Shown here: positions 1 through 5,840 of the stretch, one piece after another
Layout of the letters: every line of letters starts with the position of its first letter
Numbering within the stretch: position 1 is the stretch's first letter
DNA from: Bordetella parapertussis
GTDB taxonomy: Bacteria > Pseudomonadota > Gammaproteobacteria > Burkholderiales > CAIKXV01
NCBI GenBank assembly: GCA_945877995.1
Contig: CAMDXD010000197.1
Location: forward strand, 1-7,382
Length of the DNA: 7,382 nucleotides
Reading direction: 5' to 3'
Notes under the pieces: model-generated
Seen by the model: the letters and a program-made list of their open reading frames with translations, nothing else
The model's database searches: none
What the model was told of the DNA's origin: nothing
Made by a program: the position numbers and the translations under genes

Positions 1-53
1 GACCACCGGCGGGCGGACGATACCCGCTGCTATCATCCGCGCACACACGTCCA

Positions 54-84
54 CCGGCGGCGCGGATCCACGCGGGTCCGCCGG
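54..84 (+). other. Inverted repeat in the ilvD leader
   Basis: CCGGCGG at 54-60 pairs perfectly with CCGCCGG at 78-84, and CGCG at 61-64 can pair with CGCG at 71-74 inside it. The structure ends about 20 bases before the ilvD ribosome binding site (GAGGA, 105-109). There is no T-run after it and no upstream ATG that could encode an Ile/Leu/Val-rich leader peptide, so classical ilv attenuation is not supported. In DNA this GC-rich, a 7-bp stem may be chance. Nothing else convincing is visible in bases 1-117. TATCAT at 31-36 resembles a -10 box but has no credible -35 partner. Confidence 0.25.
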
Positions 85-117
85 GGCGGAACGCGACACC
101 GAACGAGGACTATCCCG

Positions 118-1800
118 ATGGCAGAGAACTGGCGCTCGAAACTGATCACCGCAGGCGTGGCCCGCAGCCCGAACCGCGCGATGCTGCGCGCCGTGGGGTT
201 CGGCGATGGCGACTTCACCAAGCCGATCGTCGGCGTGGCCAACGCCCACTCGACGATGAACCCCTGCAACGCCGGCATCCAGCCGCTGGTCGACCGCGGC
301 ATCGCGGCGCTGACGAAGGCCGGCGCGATGCCGCAGATGTTCGGCGTGCCGACCATCACCGACGGCATCGGCATGGGCACCGACGGCATGAAGTATTCGC
401 TGGTGTCGCGCGAGGTGATCGCCGACGCCATCGAGTGTTCGGTCAACGGCCAGATGATGGATGGCGTGATTACCTTCGGCGGCTGCGACAAGAACATGCC
501 GGGCTGCATGATCGCGATGGCGCGCATCAATGTGCCAGGCATCTTCGTCTACGCTGGCACCATCAAGCCGGGCCGCTGGAAGGGCCAGGACCTGACCATC
601 GTGTCCGCGTTCGAGGCAGTCGGTGCGTTCGCCGCCGGCAAGATGGCCGAGGAAGACTTCATCGGCATCGAGAAGAATGCTTGTCCGTCGGTTGGTGCCT
701 GCGGCGGCATGTACACCGCGAACACGATGTCCTCCTCTTTCGAGGCGATGGGCATGAGCCTGCTGGGCTCCTCCCAGATGTCCTCGCCCGATCCAGAGAA
801 GGCCGATTCGGCCGCGCTGTCGGCCGAGGTGCTGGTGCAGGCGATCGGCAAGAACCTGCGCCCGCGCGACATCATCACCCGCAAGTCGATCGAGAACGCG
901 GTGTCGCTGATCATGGCCACCGGCGGATCGACCAATGCCGTGCTGCACTTCCTCGCCATCGCCTCGGCGGCAGACGTGGAATGGACGATCGACGATTTCG
1001 AGCGGGTACGCCGCCGCGTGCCGGTGCTGTGCGACCTGAAACCCTCCGGTAAGTATGTCGCGGCCGACTTCCACCGCGCCGGCGGGGTGCCGGTGGTGCT
1101 GAAGATGCTGCTCGACCACGGCCTGCTGCACGGCGACTGCATGACCATCACCGGGCGCACGATAGCCGAGGAACTGGCCCTGCACCCGACCACCCGCCGC
1201 GACGACCAGGACGTCATCCGGCCGTGGGACAATCCGATGTACCCTGAGGGCCATCTGGCGATCCTCAAGGGCAACCTGTCGCCCGAGGGCTGCGTGGCGA
1301 AGGTCACAGGCCTGAAACAGCGCAACATCACCGGTCCGGCCCGCGTGTTCGACTCCGAGAATCAGGTGATGGAAGCCATCATGGCGCGGAAGATCGTCGC
1401 CGGCGACGTGGTGGTGATCCGCTACGAAGGTCCGAAAGGCGGCCCGGGCATGCAGGAAATGCTGGCCCCGACCGCAGCGCTGATCGGCCAGGAACTCGGC
1501 GACTCGGTCGGACTGATCACCGACGGCCGCTTCTCCGGCGGCACCTGGGGCATGGTGGTCGGCCACATCTCGCCCGAGGCCCAGGTCGGCGGCCCGATCG
1601 CATTCGTGCAGGAAGGCGATTCGATCACCATCGATGCCGACCGGCTGCTGATCCAGCTCAACGTCGACGACGCGGAGATCGCCCGCCGCAAGTCCGGCTG
1701 GACGGCCCCGCCGCTGCGCTTCAACCGCGGACTGATGGGCAAGTTCACCCGCCAGGTATCCAGCGCCAGCAAGGGCGCGGTGACCGACCTGTTCGAATGA
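118..1800 (+). CDS. ilvD: Dihydroxy-acid dehydratase (IlvD), complete
   Basis: This enzyme dehydrates 2,3-dihydroxy-isovalerate and 2,3-dihydroxy-3-methylvalerate to the 2-keto acids that become valine/leucine and isoleucine, in the cytoplasm. The 560-residue protein matches the short IlvD/Edd form; the E. coli enzyme is about 616 residues. Three cysteines sit where the family binds its Fe-S cluster: C50 in NPCN, C123 in GGCDKNMPG and C195 in ACGGMYTAN. K125, two residues after C123, matches the lysine that is carbamylated and binds Mg in related dehydratases. S473 in TDGRFSGG matches the proposed catalytic base. The N-terminal cluster domain and C-terminal barrel domain both look complete. 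The ATG has GAGGA (105-109) eight bases upstream. By motif alone a sugar-acid dehydratase of the same superfamily is possible, but the KSGWTAPP-type C-terminus and overall length fit IlvD. Whether the cluster is 2Fe-2S or 4Fe-4S cannot be told from sequence. Confidence 0.96.
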   Translation: MAENWRSKLITAGVARSPNRAMLRAVGFGDGDFTKPIVGVANAHSTMNPCNAGIQPLVDRGIAALTKAGAMPQMFGVPTITDGIGMGTDGMKYSLVSREVIADAIECSVNGQMMDGVITFGGCDKNMPGCMIAMARINVPGIFVYAGTIKPGRWKGQDLTIVSAFEAVGAFAAGKMAEEDFIGIEKNACPSVGACGGMYTANTMSSSFEAMGMSLLGSSQMSSPDPEKADSAALSAEVLVQAIGKNLRPRDIITRKSIENAVSLIMATGGSTNAVLHFLAIASAADVEWTIDDFERVRRRVPVLCDLKPSGKYVAADFHRAGGVPVVLKMLLDHGLLHGDCMTITGRTIAEELALHPTTRRDDQDVIRPWDNPMYPEGHLAILKGNLSPEGCVAKVTGLKQRNITGPARVFDSENQVMEAIMARKIVAGDVVVIRYEGPKGGPGMQEMLAPTAALIGQELGDSVGLITDGRFSGGTWGMVVGHISPEAQVGGPIAFVQEGDSITIDADRLLIQLNVDDAEIARRKSGWTAPPLRFNRGLMGKFTRQVSSASKGAVTDLFE

Positions 1801-1806
1801 CCCGGC

Positions 1807-1848
1807 CGCCCCTGTGCCGCCCGGAACGGGCAGGGCCGCGCAGGGGCG
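1807..1848 (+). terminator. Nested hairpin after ilvD, no T-run
   Basis: CGCCCCTG at 1807-1814 pairs perfectly with CAGGGGCG at 1841-1848, and inside it GCCCG (1819-1823) pairs with CGGGC (1827-1831) around a GAA loop. The structure starts 7 bases after the ilvD stop codon. No T-run follows, so it is not a canonical intrinsic terminator. It may protect the ilvD mRNA 3' end or mark a Rho-dependent end. Placement just after the stop and before a separate promoter supports a role at the transcript end. Confidence 0.35.
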
Positions 1849-1862
1849 CGGGCAGAAGCACC

Positions 1863-1890
1863 TAAAGTTAAGGCGCTGCGCCGCCGTTAT
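1863..1890 (+). promoter_or_regulatory. Probable sigma-28 (FliA) flagellar promoter
   Basis: TAAAGTTA at 1863-1870 matches the FliA -35 consensus TAAAGTTT at 7 of 8 positions. GCCGTTAT at 1883-1890 matches the -10 consensus GCCGATAA at 6 of 8. The spacer is 12 bases against the usual 11. The predicted start of transcription would be near 1897, about 27 bases before the ATG of the downstream gene. AT-rich TAAAGTTA stands out in otherwise GC-rich surroundings. The downstream gene encodes a YcgR-like flagellar brake, and ycgR is a FliA-dependent gene in enteric bacteria, so site and gene function agree. The match was found by eye and not scored. Confidence 0.68.
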
Positions 1891-1923
1891 CCGGATACTG
1901 AACGTACTCCGGAACTGCTACGA

Positions 1924-2880
1924 ATGGCCTTTCAACCACTGCGCAAGGACGACTTGCAGCTTGGGAAACCGATCCCGTACTCGATCTATGACAAGGATCG
2001 GGTGCTGCTGCTCAGCCACGGCTGCGTGGTCGAATCCGATACGGTCCTCGACATGCTGCGCGAGCAGGGCCTGTTCAGCGACGACTCGAAGGCGAAGAGC
2101 AAGGGCGGGCTGCTGTACCAGCCATCCGTGATGGCGTCGCAAGTGACCGCCACCGAGGAGGTTGAACGACGAGGTCCGACCACCGACAACCTTCCGATCG
2201 CGTTCGCCGCCCCTGAAACGGGCGAAGAAACGCTGATCCCGTTCCTCGAGACCACGCTGCGGATGGGCGATCCGCTGCAGTTGCGCTTCGATGACGGCAC
2301 CGTGGAGCGCTACCCGGTCCGCCTGATCGGCGCAGTGGACAAGCGCAGCCTGCTGGTGAGCCACCCGGTTATCGACGGCCGGATGATCTACATGAAAGAC
2401 GGCGAGTCGGTGACCGTCAAGGCGATGCGCGGCAAGTTCGCCTACAGCTTCGATGCGTCGGTGCTGAAGTGTCAGCTAGCACCGTATCCTTACTTGCACC
2501 TGACATTTCCCACTCAGGTGCGATGCACGTCGATCCGGAAGGCCCACCGGATCACGCTCAACGCGGTAGCTTCGGTCGGGCGGGCAGAACAACGCGCGCG
2601 AGTCGCCTGCAACATGAAGGACCTCAGCATCGCCGGGATGCTGGTGCACATCCCGCGTGACCTGGCCGTCGTCGGCACCCAGGTCGAAGTGGCATTCCGC
2701 CTGCAGATCAGCGGTGAACCAACCACCTTCGATGTGCCGGGCGTCATCCGGAACGTCCGGGACACGGAGGATACCGCCAGCCGGTACCGGGCCTGCGGAC
2801 TCGAATTTGCGGAACTGATCCGCGCGCAACGCAACTCACTGCAGTTGTTCATCTATGAGCGGATGTTGAGCGAAACCTGA
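1924..2880 (+). CDS. YcgR-like PilZ-domain c-di-GMP receptor (flagellar brake protein)
   Basis: This 318-residue protein probably binds cyclic di-GMP and slows or biases the flagellar motor, as YcgR does. Three parts can be seen. Residues 1 to about 70 form an N-terminal module (including GKPIPYSIYD and LLLSHG) absent from enteric YcgR. Residues about 95-200 resemble the YcgR N-terminal beta-barrel, with RLIGAVDKRSLLVSHP and a PYPYLHLTFP linker. Residues about 200-315 are a PilZ domain. Both c-di-GMP binding motifs are intact: RKAHR at 205-209 (RxxxR) and DLSIAG at 233-238 (D/NxSxxG). No signal peptide or membrane segment is seen, so it is cytoplasmic. A sigma-28-like promoter lies just upstream. 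The ribosome binding site is weak (GGA, 1911-1913), but the N-terminal sequence from this ATG looks natural and fits the short leader. The PilZ call is secure; the flagellar brake role is inferred from architecture and promoter. Confidence 0.88.
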   Translation: MAFQPLRKDDLQLGKPIPYSIYDKDRVLLLSHGCVVESDTVLDMLREQGLFSDDSKAKSKGGLLYQPSVMASQVTATEEVERRGPTTDNLPIAFAAPETGEETLIPFLETTLRMGDPLQLRFDDGTVERYPVRLIGAVDKRSLLVSHPVIDGRMIYMKDGESVTVKAMRGKFAYSFDASVLKCQLAPYPYLHLTFPTQVRCTSIRKAHRITLNAVASVGRAEQRARVACNMKDLSIAGMLVHIPRDLAVVGTQVEVAFRLQISGEPTTFDVPGVIRNVRDTEDTASRYRACGLEFAELIRAQRNSLQLFIYERMLSET

Positions 2881-3020
2881 CGCGCGCGCATGCTTTGGAC
2901 GCCGAGCGCCCCGTCAACGTGCGTACGGCCCCGGCGTTAATGACTGGCCACGATGCTGGCAACCTCGCCGACAAGGCCGCGTCGGATATGTTTTTGCAGG
3001 TTTCATTCAAGAGGGTTCAA

Positions 3021-3371
3021 ATGAAAAACTGGGTTGGTTCGGTCGCGGTCGCCGCGATGCTGTCCGCCGGCGCGGTGTCCGGTGCCTTTGCGCAGGCCAA
3101 GGCCGCGCCCGCAAGTCCAGCGTCCGGCAAGGATCTGCTAGCCAAGAGTGGCTGTCTGGGCTGCCACGCCGTCGACAAGAAGCTCGTCGGTCCGTCCTAC
3201 ACCGACGTCGCGAACAAGTACCGCAGCGTGAAGGGCGCCGAAGACAAGATCACCGCCCATGTGCTCAATGGCGGCGGCGGCGTCTGGGGCCAGATCGCCA
3301 TGCCTCCCCACAAGCATATTCCCGAAGCGGACATCCGCTCGATGGTGCGCTTCATCCTCGCGGCGAAATAG
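3021..3371 (+). CDS. Periplasmic monohaem cytochrome c (c551/c552 type)
   Basis: This encodes a 116-residue class I cytochrome c, an electron carrier of the periplasm. Residues 1-24 are a Sec signal peptide with lysine near the start, a hydrophobic core and an AFA cleavage motif before Q25. The mature protein has a single haem-binding CLGCH (C45, C48, H49), the conserved GPSY loop at 57-60, and M94 in the IAMPPH segment as the likely sixth iron ligand, then a C-terminal helix. This is the c8 family, which donates electrons to terminal oxidases, nitrite reductase or peroxidases; the partner cannot be told from this window. The ATG at 3021 is chosen because GAGGG (3011-3015) sits just upstream and the signal peptide starts there. 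An in-frame ATG at 2988 and a TTG at 2895 would put a poor extension before it. No convincing promoter is seen in the 140-base gap before it. Confidence 0.93.
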   Translation: MKNWVGSVAVAAMLSAGAVSGAFAQAKAAPASPASGKDLLAKSGCLGCHAVDKKLVGPSYTDVANKYRSVKGAEDKITAHVLNGGGGVWGQIAMPPHKHIPEADIRSMVRFILAAK

Positions 3372-3387
3372 GCCACGCAGCACCTTG

Positions 3388-3411
3388 AAGCCGGCCCAGC
3401 GCCGGCTTTTT
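3388..3411 (+). terminator. Intrinsic terminator of the cytochrome c gene
   Basis: AAGCCGGC at 3388-3395 pairs perfectly with GCCGGCTT at 3401-3408 around a 5-base loop, and five T residues run from 3407 to 3411, followed by CTT. The stem starts 17 bases after the cytochrome stop codon. This is a textbook Rho-independent terminator and separates the cytochrome from the liv operon. Confidence 0.9.
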
Positions 3412-3446
3412 CTTGGGTAGATACGTCCCCTGCAGGAAAGCACCCC

Positions 3447-3475
3447 TTCTCTGCGCGGTGTCGCGAGGTGATAAT
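3447..3475 (+). promoter_or_regulatory. Possible sigma-70 promoter of the liv operon
   Basis: GATAAT at 3470-3475 is a good -10 match within otherwise GC-rich sequence, 40 bases before the ATG of the binding-protein gene. The -35 region 17 bases upstream (TTCTCT at 3447-3452) matches TTGACA poorly, so an activator may be needed if this is real. A promoter must lie between the terminator ending at 3411 and the gene at 3515 if the operon is independent, which favours this site. No Lrp site is recognisable by eye. Confidence 0.35.
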
Positions 3476-3514
3476 CCAGCTTCTGCCCACCGGTCCCGCC
3501 TCCAGGAGAAAAAA

Positions 3515-4831
3515 ATGGCCCAACTGTTCCACCGGGCGGCCCTTGCGCTCGCACTGGCCGCCACCGCTGCGCTGATCGTCGCCGGCTGCAGCAAGGAAGA
3601 ACCGCCGAAACCCGTCGCCGAAGCACCGAAGCCGCCCGCCGAAGTGACCGTGTTGATCGGGGTATCCGCCCCGCTGACCGGCCCGCAGGCACACCTGGGC
3701 AAGGATGTCGAGAACGGCGCCCGCCTGGCGATCGAGGAGGCCAATGCCTCCAACATCATGATCGGCGGCACCCGCATCAAGTTCGAGCTGGTCCCGGAAG
3801 ATGACGAGGCCTCCGGCACCAAGGCCACGGTGGTCGCACAGTCGTTCATCGACAAGAAAGTGGTCGCGGTGGTCGGGCACATGAACTCCGGGGCCAGCAT
3901 CCCGGCCTCGCGCATCTACAGCGACGCCGGCATCCCCCAGGTATCGCCCTCGGCCACGGCAGTCGCCTATACGGCGCAGGGGTTCAAGACCACCTACCGG
4001 GTGATCGCGAACGACCTGCAGCAGGGCAAGGTGCTCGGCGAATATGCGGTGAAGCAGCTGGCTGGCAAGCGCATCGCGATCATCGATGACCGCACGGCGT
4101 ACGGGCAGGGTCTGGCGGACGAGTTCGAGAAGGCGGTGAAGGCGGCTGGCGGCAACATCGTCGGACGTGAATATACGAACGACAAGGCAACCGATTTCCG
4201 CGCCATCCTGACCACGCTGCGTGGCAAGAAGCCCGACCTCCTGTTCTTCGGCGGCATGGACGCCCAGTTCGGGCCGATGGCAGAGCAGGTCCGCACGCTA
4301 AAACTCGGCGCCCAGCTGCTCGGCGGTGACGGGGCGCAGAGTGCCCAGTTCATCAAGCTGGCCGGCGCTGGCGCGCAGGGCGTGATCGCCTCCTCGCCCG
4401 GCCTCCCGATCGACAGGATGCCCGGTGGCGAACAGTTCGCGACCCGGTTCAAGGCGAAGTTCGGCGAGATCCAGATCTATGCGCCGTTCGCCTATGACGC
4501 CACCTGGACCATCATCGATGCGATGAAGGCAACCAACTCGACCGAGCCGGGCAAGATCCTGGAGGCCCTGTCGAAGATCGATCGCCAGGGCGTGACCGGC
4601 AACATCGCCTTCGACGACAAGGGCGACATCAAGGCCGGTGGCGTCACGATGTATGCAGTCAAGGGCGACGCCTGGGTGCCCATCGAGACCATCGGCGGCG
4701 TGGCCCCGGCTGCGGCTGCGGCTGCGGATCCGGCTCCGGCTGCGGCTGCGACCCCCGCTCCGGGCGCAGCCGCCGCTCCCGTCAGCCCGGCACCAGCGCC
4801 GGCAGCCCCCGCCAACGCCCCCGCCAAGTAG
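3515..4831 (+). CDS. Branched-chain amino acid ABC transporter substrate-binding lipoprotein
   Basis: This is the solute-binding protein of the Liv/HAAT uptake system, 438 residues. The N-terminus is a lipoprotein signal with lipobox VAGC, placing the lipidated cysteine at C25; S26 follows, so retention at the inner membrane is not indicated. Residues about 27-45 are a Lys/Pro/Glu linker. Residues about 46-395 form the two-lobed type I periplasmic binding fold, with the LTGPQAHLGKD start typical of LivJ-like proteins, a ligand-contact region at GHMNSGAS and SPSATA, and DDRTAYGQGLAD in the second lobe. Residues 396-438 are an Ala/Pro-rich tail. The start at 3515 is favoured by AGGAG at 3504-3508 and by the signal peptide; an upstream in-frame start at 3413 is poor. 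Leucine/isoleucine/valine is the likely ligand, but members of this family also bind amides, urea or aromatic acids, so substrate is unproven. Confidence 0.92.
   Translation: MAQLFHRAALALALAATAALIVAGCSKEEPPKPVAEAPKPPAEVTVLIGVSAPLTGPQAHLGKDVENGARLAIEEANASNIMIGGTRIKFELVPEDDEASGTKATVVAQSFIDKKVVAVVGHMNSGASIPASRIYSDAGIPQVSPSATAVAYTAQGFKTTYRVIANDLQQGKVLGEYAVKQLAGKRIAIIDDRTAYGQGLADEFEKAVKAAGGNIVGREYTNDKATDFRAILTTLRGKKPDLLFFGGMDAQFGPMAEQVRTLKLGAQLLGGDGAQSAQFIKLAGAGAQGVIASSPGLPIDRMPGGEQFATRFKAKFGEIQIYAPFAYDATWTIIDAMKATNSTEPGKILEALSKIDRQGVTGNIAFDDKGDIKAGGVTMYAVKGDAWVPIETIGGVAPAAAAAADPAPAAAATPAPGAAAAPVSPAPAPAAPANAPAK
4706..4750 (+). repeat. Imperfect GGCTGC-type hexanucleotide repeat coding for the Ala/Pro tail
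   Basis: Units of GGCTGC/GGCTCC/GGATCC recur about seven times between 4706 and 4750, interrupted near 4727-4737. In frame they encode the Ala/Pro run of the binding-protein tail. Because the unit is 6 bases, gain or loss of units would keep the frame. Confidence 0.6.
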
Positions 4832-4849
4832 TCCTCGGGCATTTCCCGC

Positions 4850-4894
4850 CGCCACCGGCGCACGGACAGCAGGCCGTGTCGCCGGTGGCGTTTT
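4850..4894 (+). terminator. Strong hairpin plus T-run between binding-protein gene and livH (attenuator)
   Basis: CGCCACCGGCG at 4850-4860 pairs perfectly with CGCCGGTGGCG at 4880-4890. CACGG (4861-4865) continues the stem with CCGTG (4874-4878), leaving one bulged T at 4879. That is 16 base pairs around an 8-base loop, followed by TTTT at 4891-4894. It lies 18 bases after the binding-protein stop and ends 7 bases before the livH GGAG. A partial terminator here would let most transcripts stop after the binding protein, and a 3' stem would also stabilise that mRNA. The size of read-through is unknown. Confidence 0.82.
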
Positions 4895-4901
4895 CATTAG
4901 C

Positions 4902-4916
4902 GGAGCCGATCCGATC
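4902..4916 (+). promoter_or_regulatory. livH ribosome binding site and probable ATC start
   Basis: GGAG at 4902-4905 is followed after 8 bases by ATC at 4914-4916, which aligns with the initiator of LivH proteins that begin MDIF-QQ-INGL. No ATG, GTG or TTG exists in this frame between the end of the binding-protein gene (4831) and the GTG at 4950. The site therefore decides the start of livH by position. Confidence 0.55.
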
Positions 4917-5840
4917 GACATCTTCGTCCAGCAACTGATCAACGGCATAGTGCTCGGCAGCATCTATGCCCTCGTCGCGCTCGGCTACACGATGGTCTAC
5001 GGCATCCTGGGCCTGATCAATTTCGCGCACGGCGAAGTGGTGATGATCGGCGCGATGATCGCGATCTCGGTGATCGTGGCGATCGGCACCGGCAGCGGGC
5101 TGCCCGCGCCGGCGGTCGTGATCGCCGGCATCGCCGTCGCGATACCGGCCTGCATGCTCCTCGGCGCACTGCTTGAACGGATTGCCTACCGGCCGCTGCG
5201 CGACGCGCCGCGCCTCACCGCGCTGATCAGCGCGATAGGCATGTCGATCGTGCTGCAGAACGTGGCGATGATCGTCTGGGGCCGCCAGTACATCTCCTTC
5301 CCGCCGCTGCTGCCCAGCGAGCCGCATGCAGTGCTCGGCGCGACGGTGACAGGCACCCAGGTACTCATCGTGGCGCTGACGGTGGTGCTGATGGGCGCGC
5401 TGCTCCTGCTGGTACACCACACGCGGCTCGGCCGCGCGATGCGCGCCACGTCCCAGAGCCCGGCACTGGCCGGGCTGATGGGCGTGGACGTGGACCGGAT
5501 CATCATGTTCACCTTCATGATCGGCTCGGCGCTGGCCGCGGTGGCCGGCGTGATGATCGCCGGCTACTACGGCCAGGCGCACTACCACATGGGTTTCATG
5601 CTCGGCCTCAAGGCGTTCACCGCAGCGGTGCTGGGCGGCATCGGCAACGTATCGGGTGCGATGCTCGGCGGCCTCGCGCTCGGGGTGATCGAGAGCCTCG
5701 GCGCCGGCTATATCGGCGCGTTGACCGGTGACTTCCTGGGCAGCCACTACCAGGACGTGTTCGCGTTCGCAGTGCTGATCCTGGTGCTGGTCTTCCGGCC
5801 CTCCGGCCTGCTCGGCGAACGGGTGGCCGAGCGTGCCTAG
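4914..5840 (+). CDS. livH: Branched-chain amino acid ABC transporter permease LivH (apparent ATC start)
   Basis: LivH is one of two inner-membrane permeases of the Liv importer. From the ATC at 4914 it has 308 residues, the same length as E. coli LivH. The N-terminal INGIVLGSIYALVALGYTMV helix and the GLINFAHGEVVMIGAM segment (about residues 33-48) are LivH hallmarks. The cytoplasmic loop LGRAMRATSQSPALAG (starting about residue 172) corresponds to the region that docks the ATPases. About eight hydrophobic segments run to the FRPSGLLGE end motif. The frame is open far upstream, to an ATG at 4638 inside the binding-protein gene, but that extension is Arg/Pro-rich shadow coding of the Ala/Pro tail and not credible. 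The internal ATG at 4992 would delete the first helix. The choice of ATC is an inference from family alignment and the GGAG site; a sequencing error or ATG-to-ATC mutation is the main alternative. It overlaps livM by 8 bases. Confidence 0.9.
   Translation: MDIFVQQLINGIVLGSIYALVALGYTMVYGILGLINFAHGEVVMIGAMIAISVIVAIGTGSGLPAPAVVIAGIAVAIPACMLLGALLERIAYRPLRDAPRLTALISAIGMSIVLQNVAMIVWGRQYISFPPLLPSEPHAVLGATVTGTQVLIVALTVVLMGALLLLVHHTRLGRAMRATSQSPALAGLMGVDVDRIIMFTFMIGSALAAVAGVMIAGYYGQAHYHMGFMLGLKAFTAAVLGGIGNVSGAMLGGLALGVIESLGAGYIGALTGDFLGSHYQDVFAFAVLILVLVFRPSGLLGERVAERA

Noticed and set aside
3..60. Direct repeat CCACCGGCGG at 3-12 and 51-60 as an operator or attachment site
   Set aside because: Ten bases of pure GC-rich sequence recur easily by chance here, and similar strings occur at 4850 and 5869; there is no integrase or known binding motif.
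1..117. Leader-peptide attenuator for ilvD
   Set aside because: No ATG precedes position 118, there is no run of Ile, Val or Leu codons, and no hairpin with a T-run is present.
435..1052. Open frame on the plus strand inside ilvD in another frame
   Set aside because: Arg/His/Gly-rich translation typical of frame-shifted GC-rich coding; ilvD itself is intact with all catalytic residues.
549..1331. Long open frames on the minus strand opposite ilvD, and likewise opposite the liv genes (for example 4782-5996 and 5617-6804)
   Set aside because: They are shadows of high-GC coding sequence: translations are rich in Arg/Ala/His or low-complexity, have no recognisable domains, and lie fully opposite well-supported genes.
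2895..3020. Extended N-terminus for the cytochrome from TTG 2895 or ATG 2988
   Set aside because: The signal peptide begins at ATG 3021, which has GAGGG just upstream; the extension would bury the signal peptide.
4638..4913. livH starting at ATG 4638, or a frameshift fusion of the binding protein with livH
   Set aside because: The upstream part is an out-of-frame reading of the Ala/Pro tail (Arg-Leu and Pro repeats). A stop codon, a terminator hairpin and a fresh GGAG site separate the genes, and no slippery site was seen.
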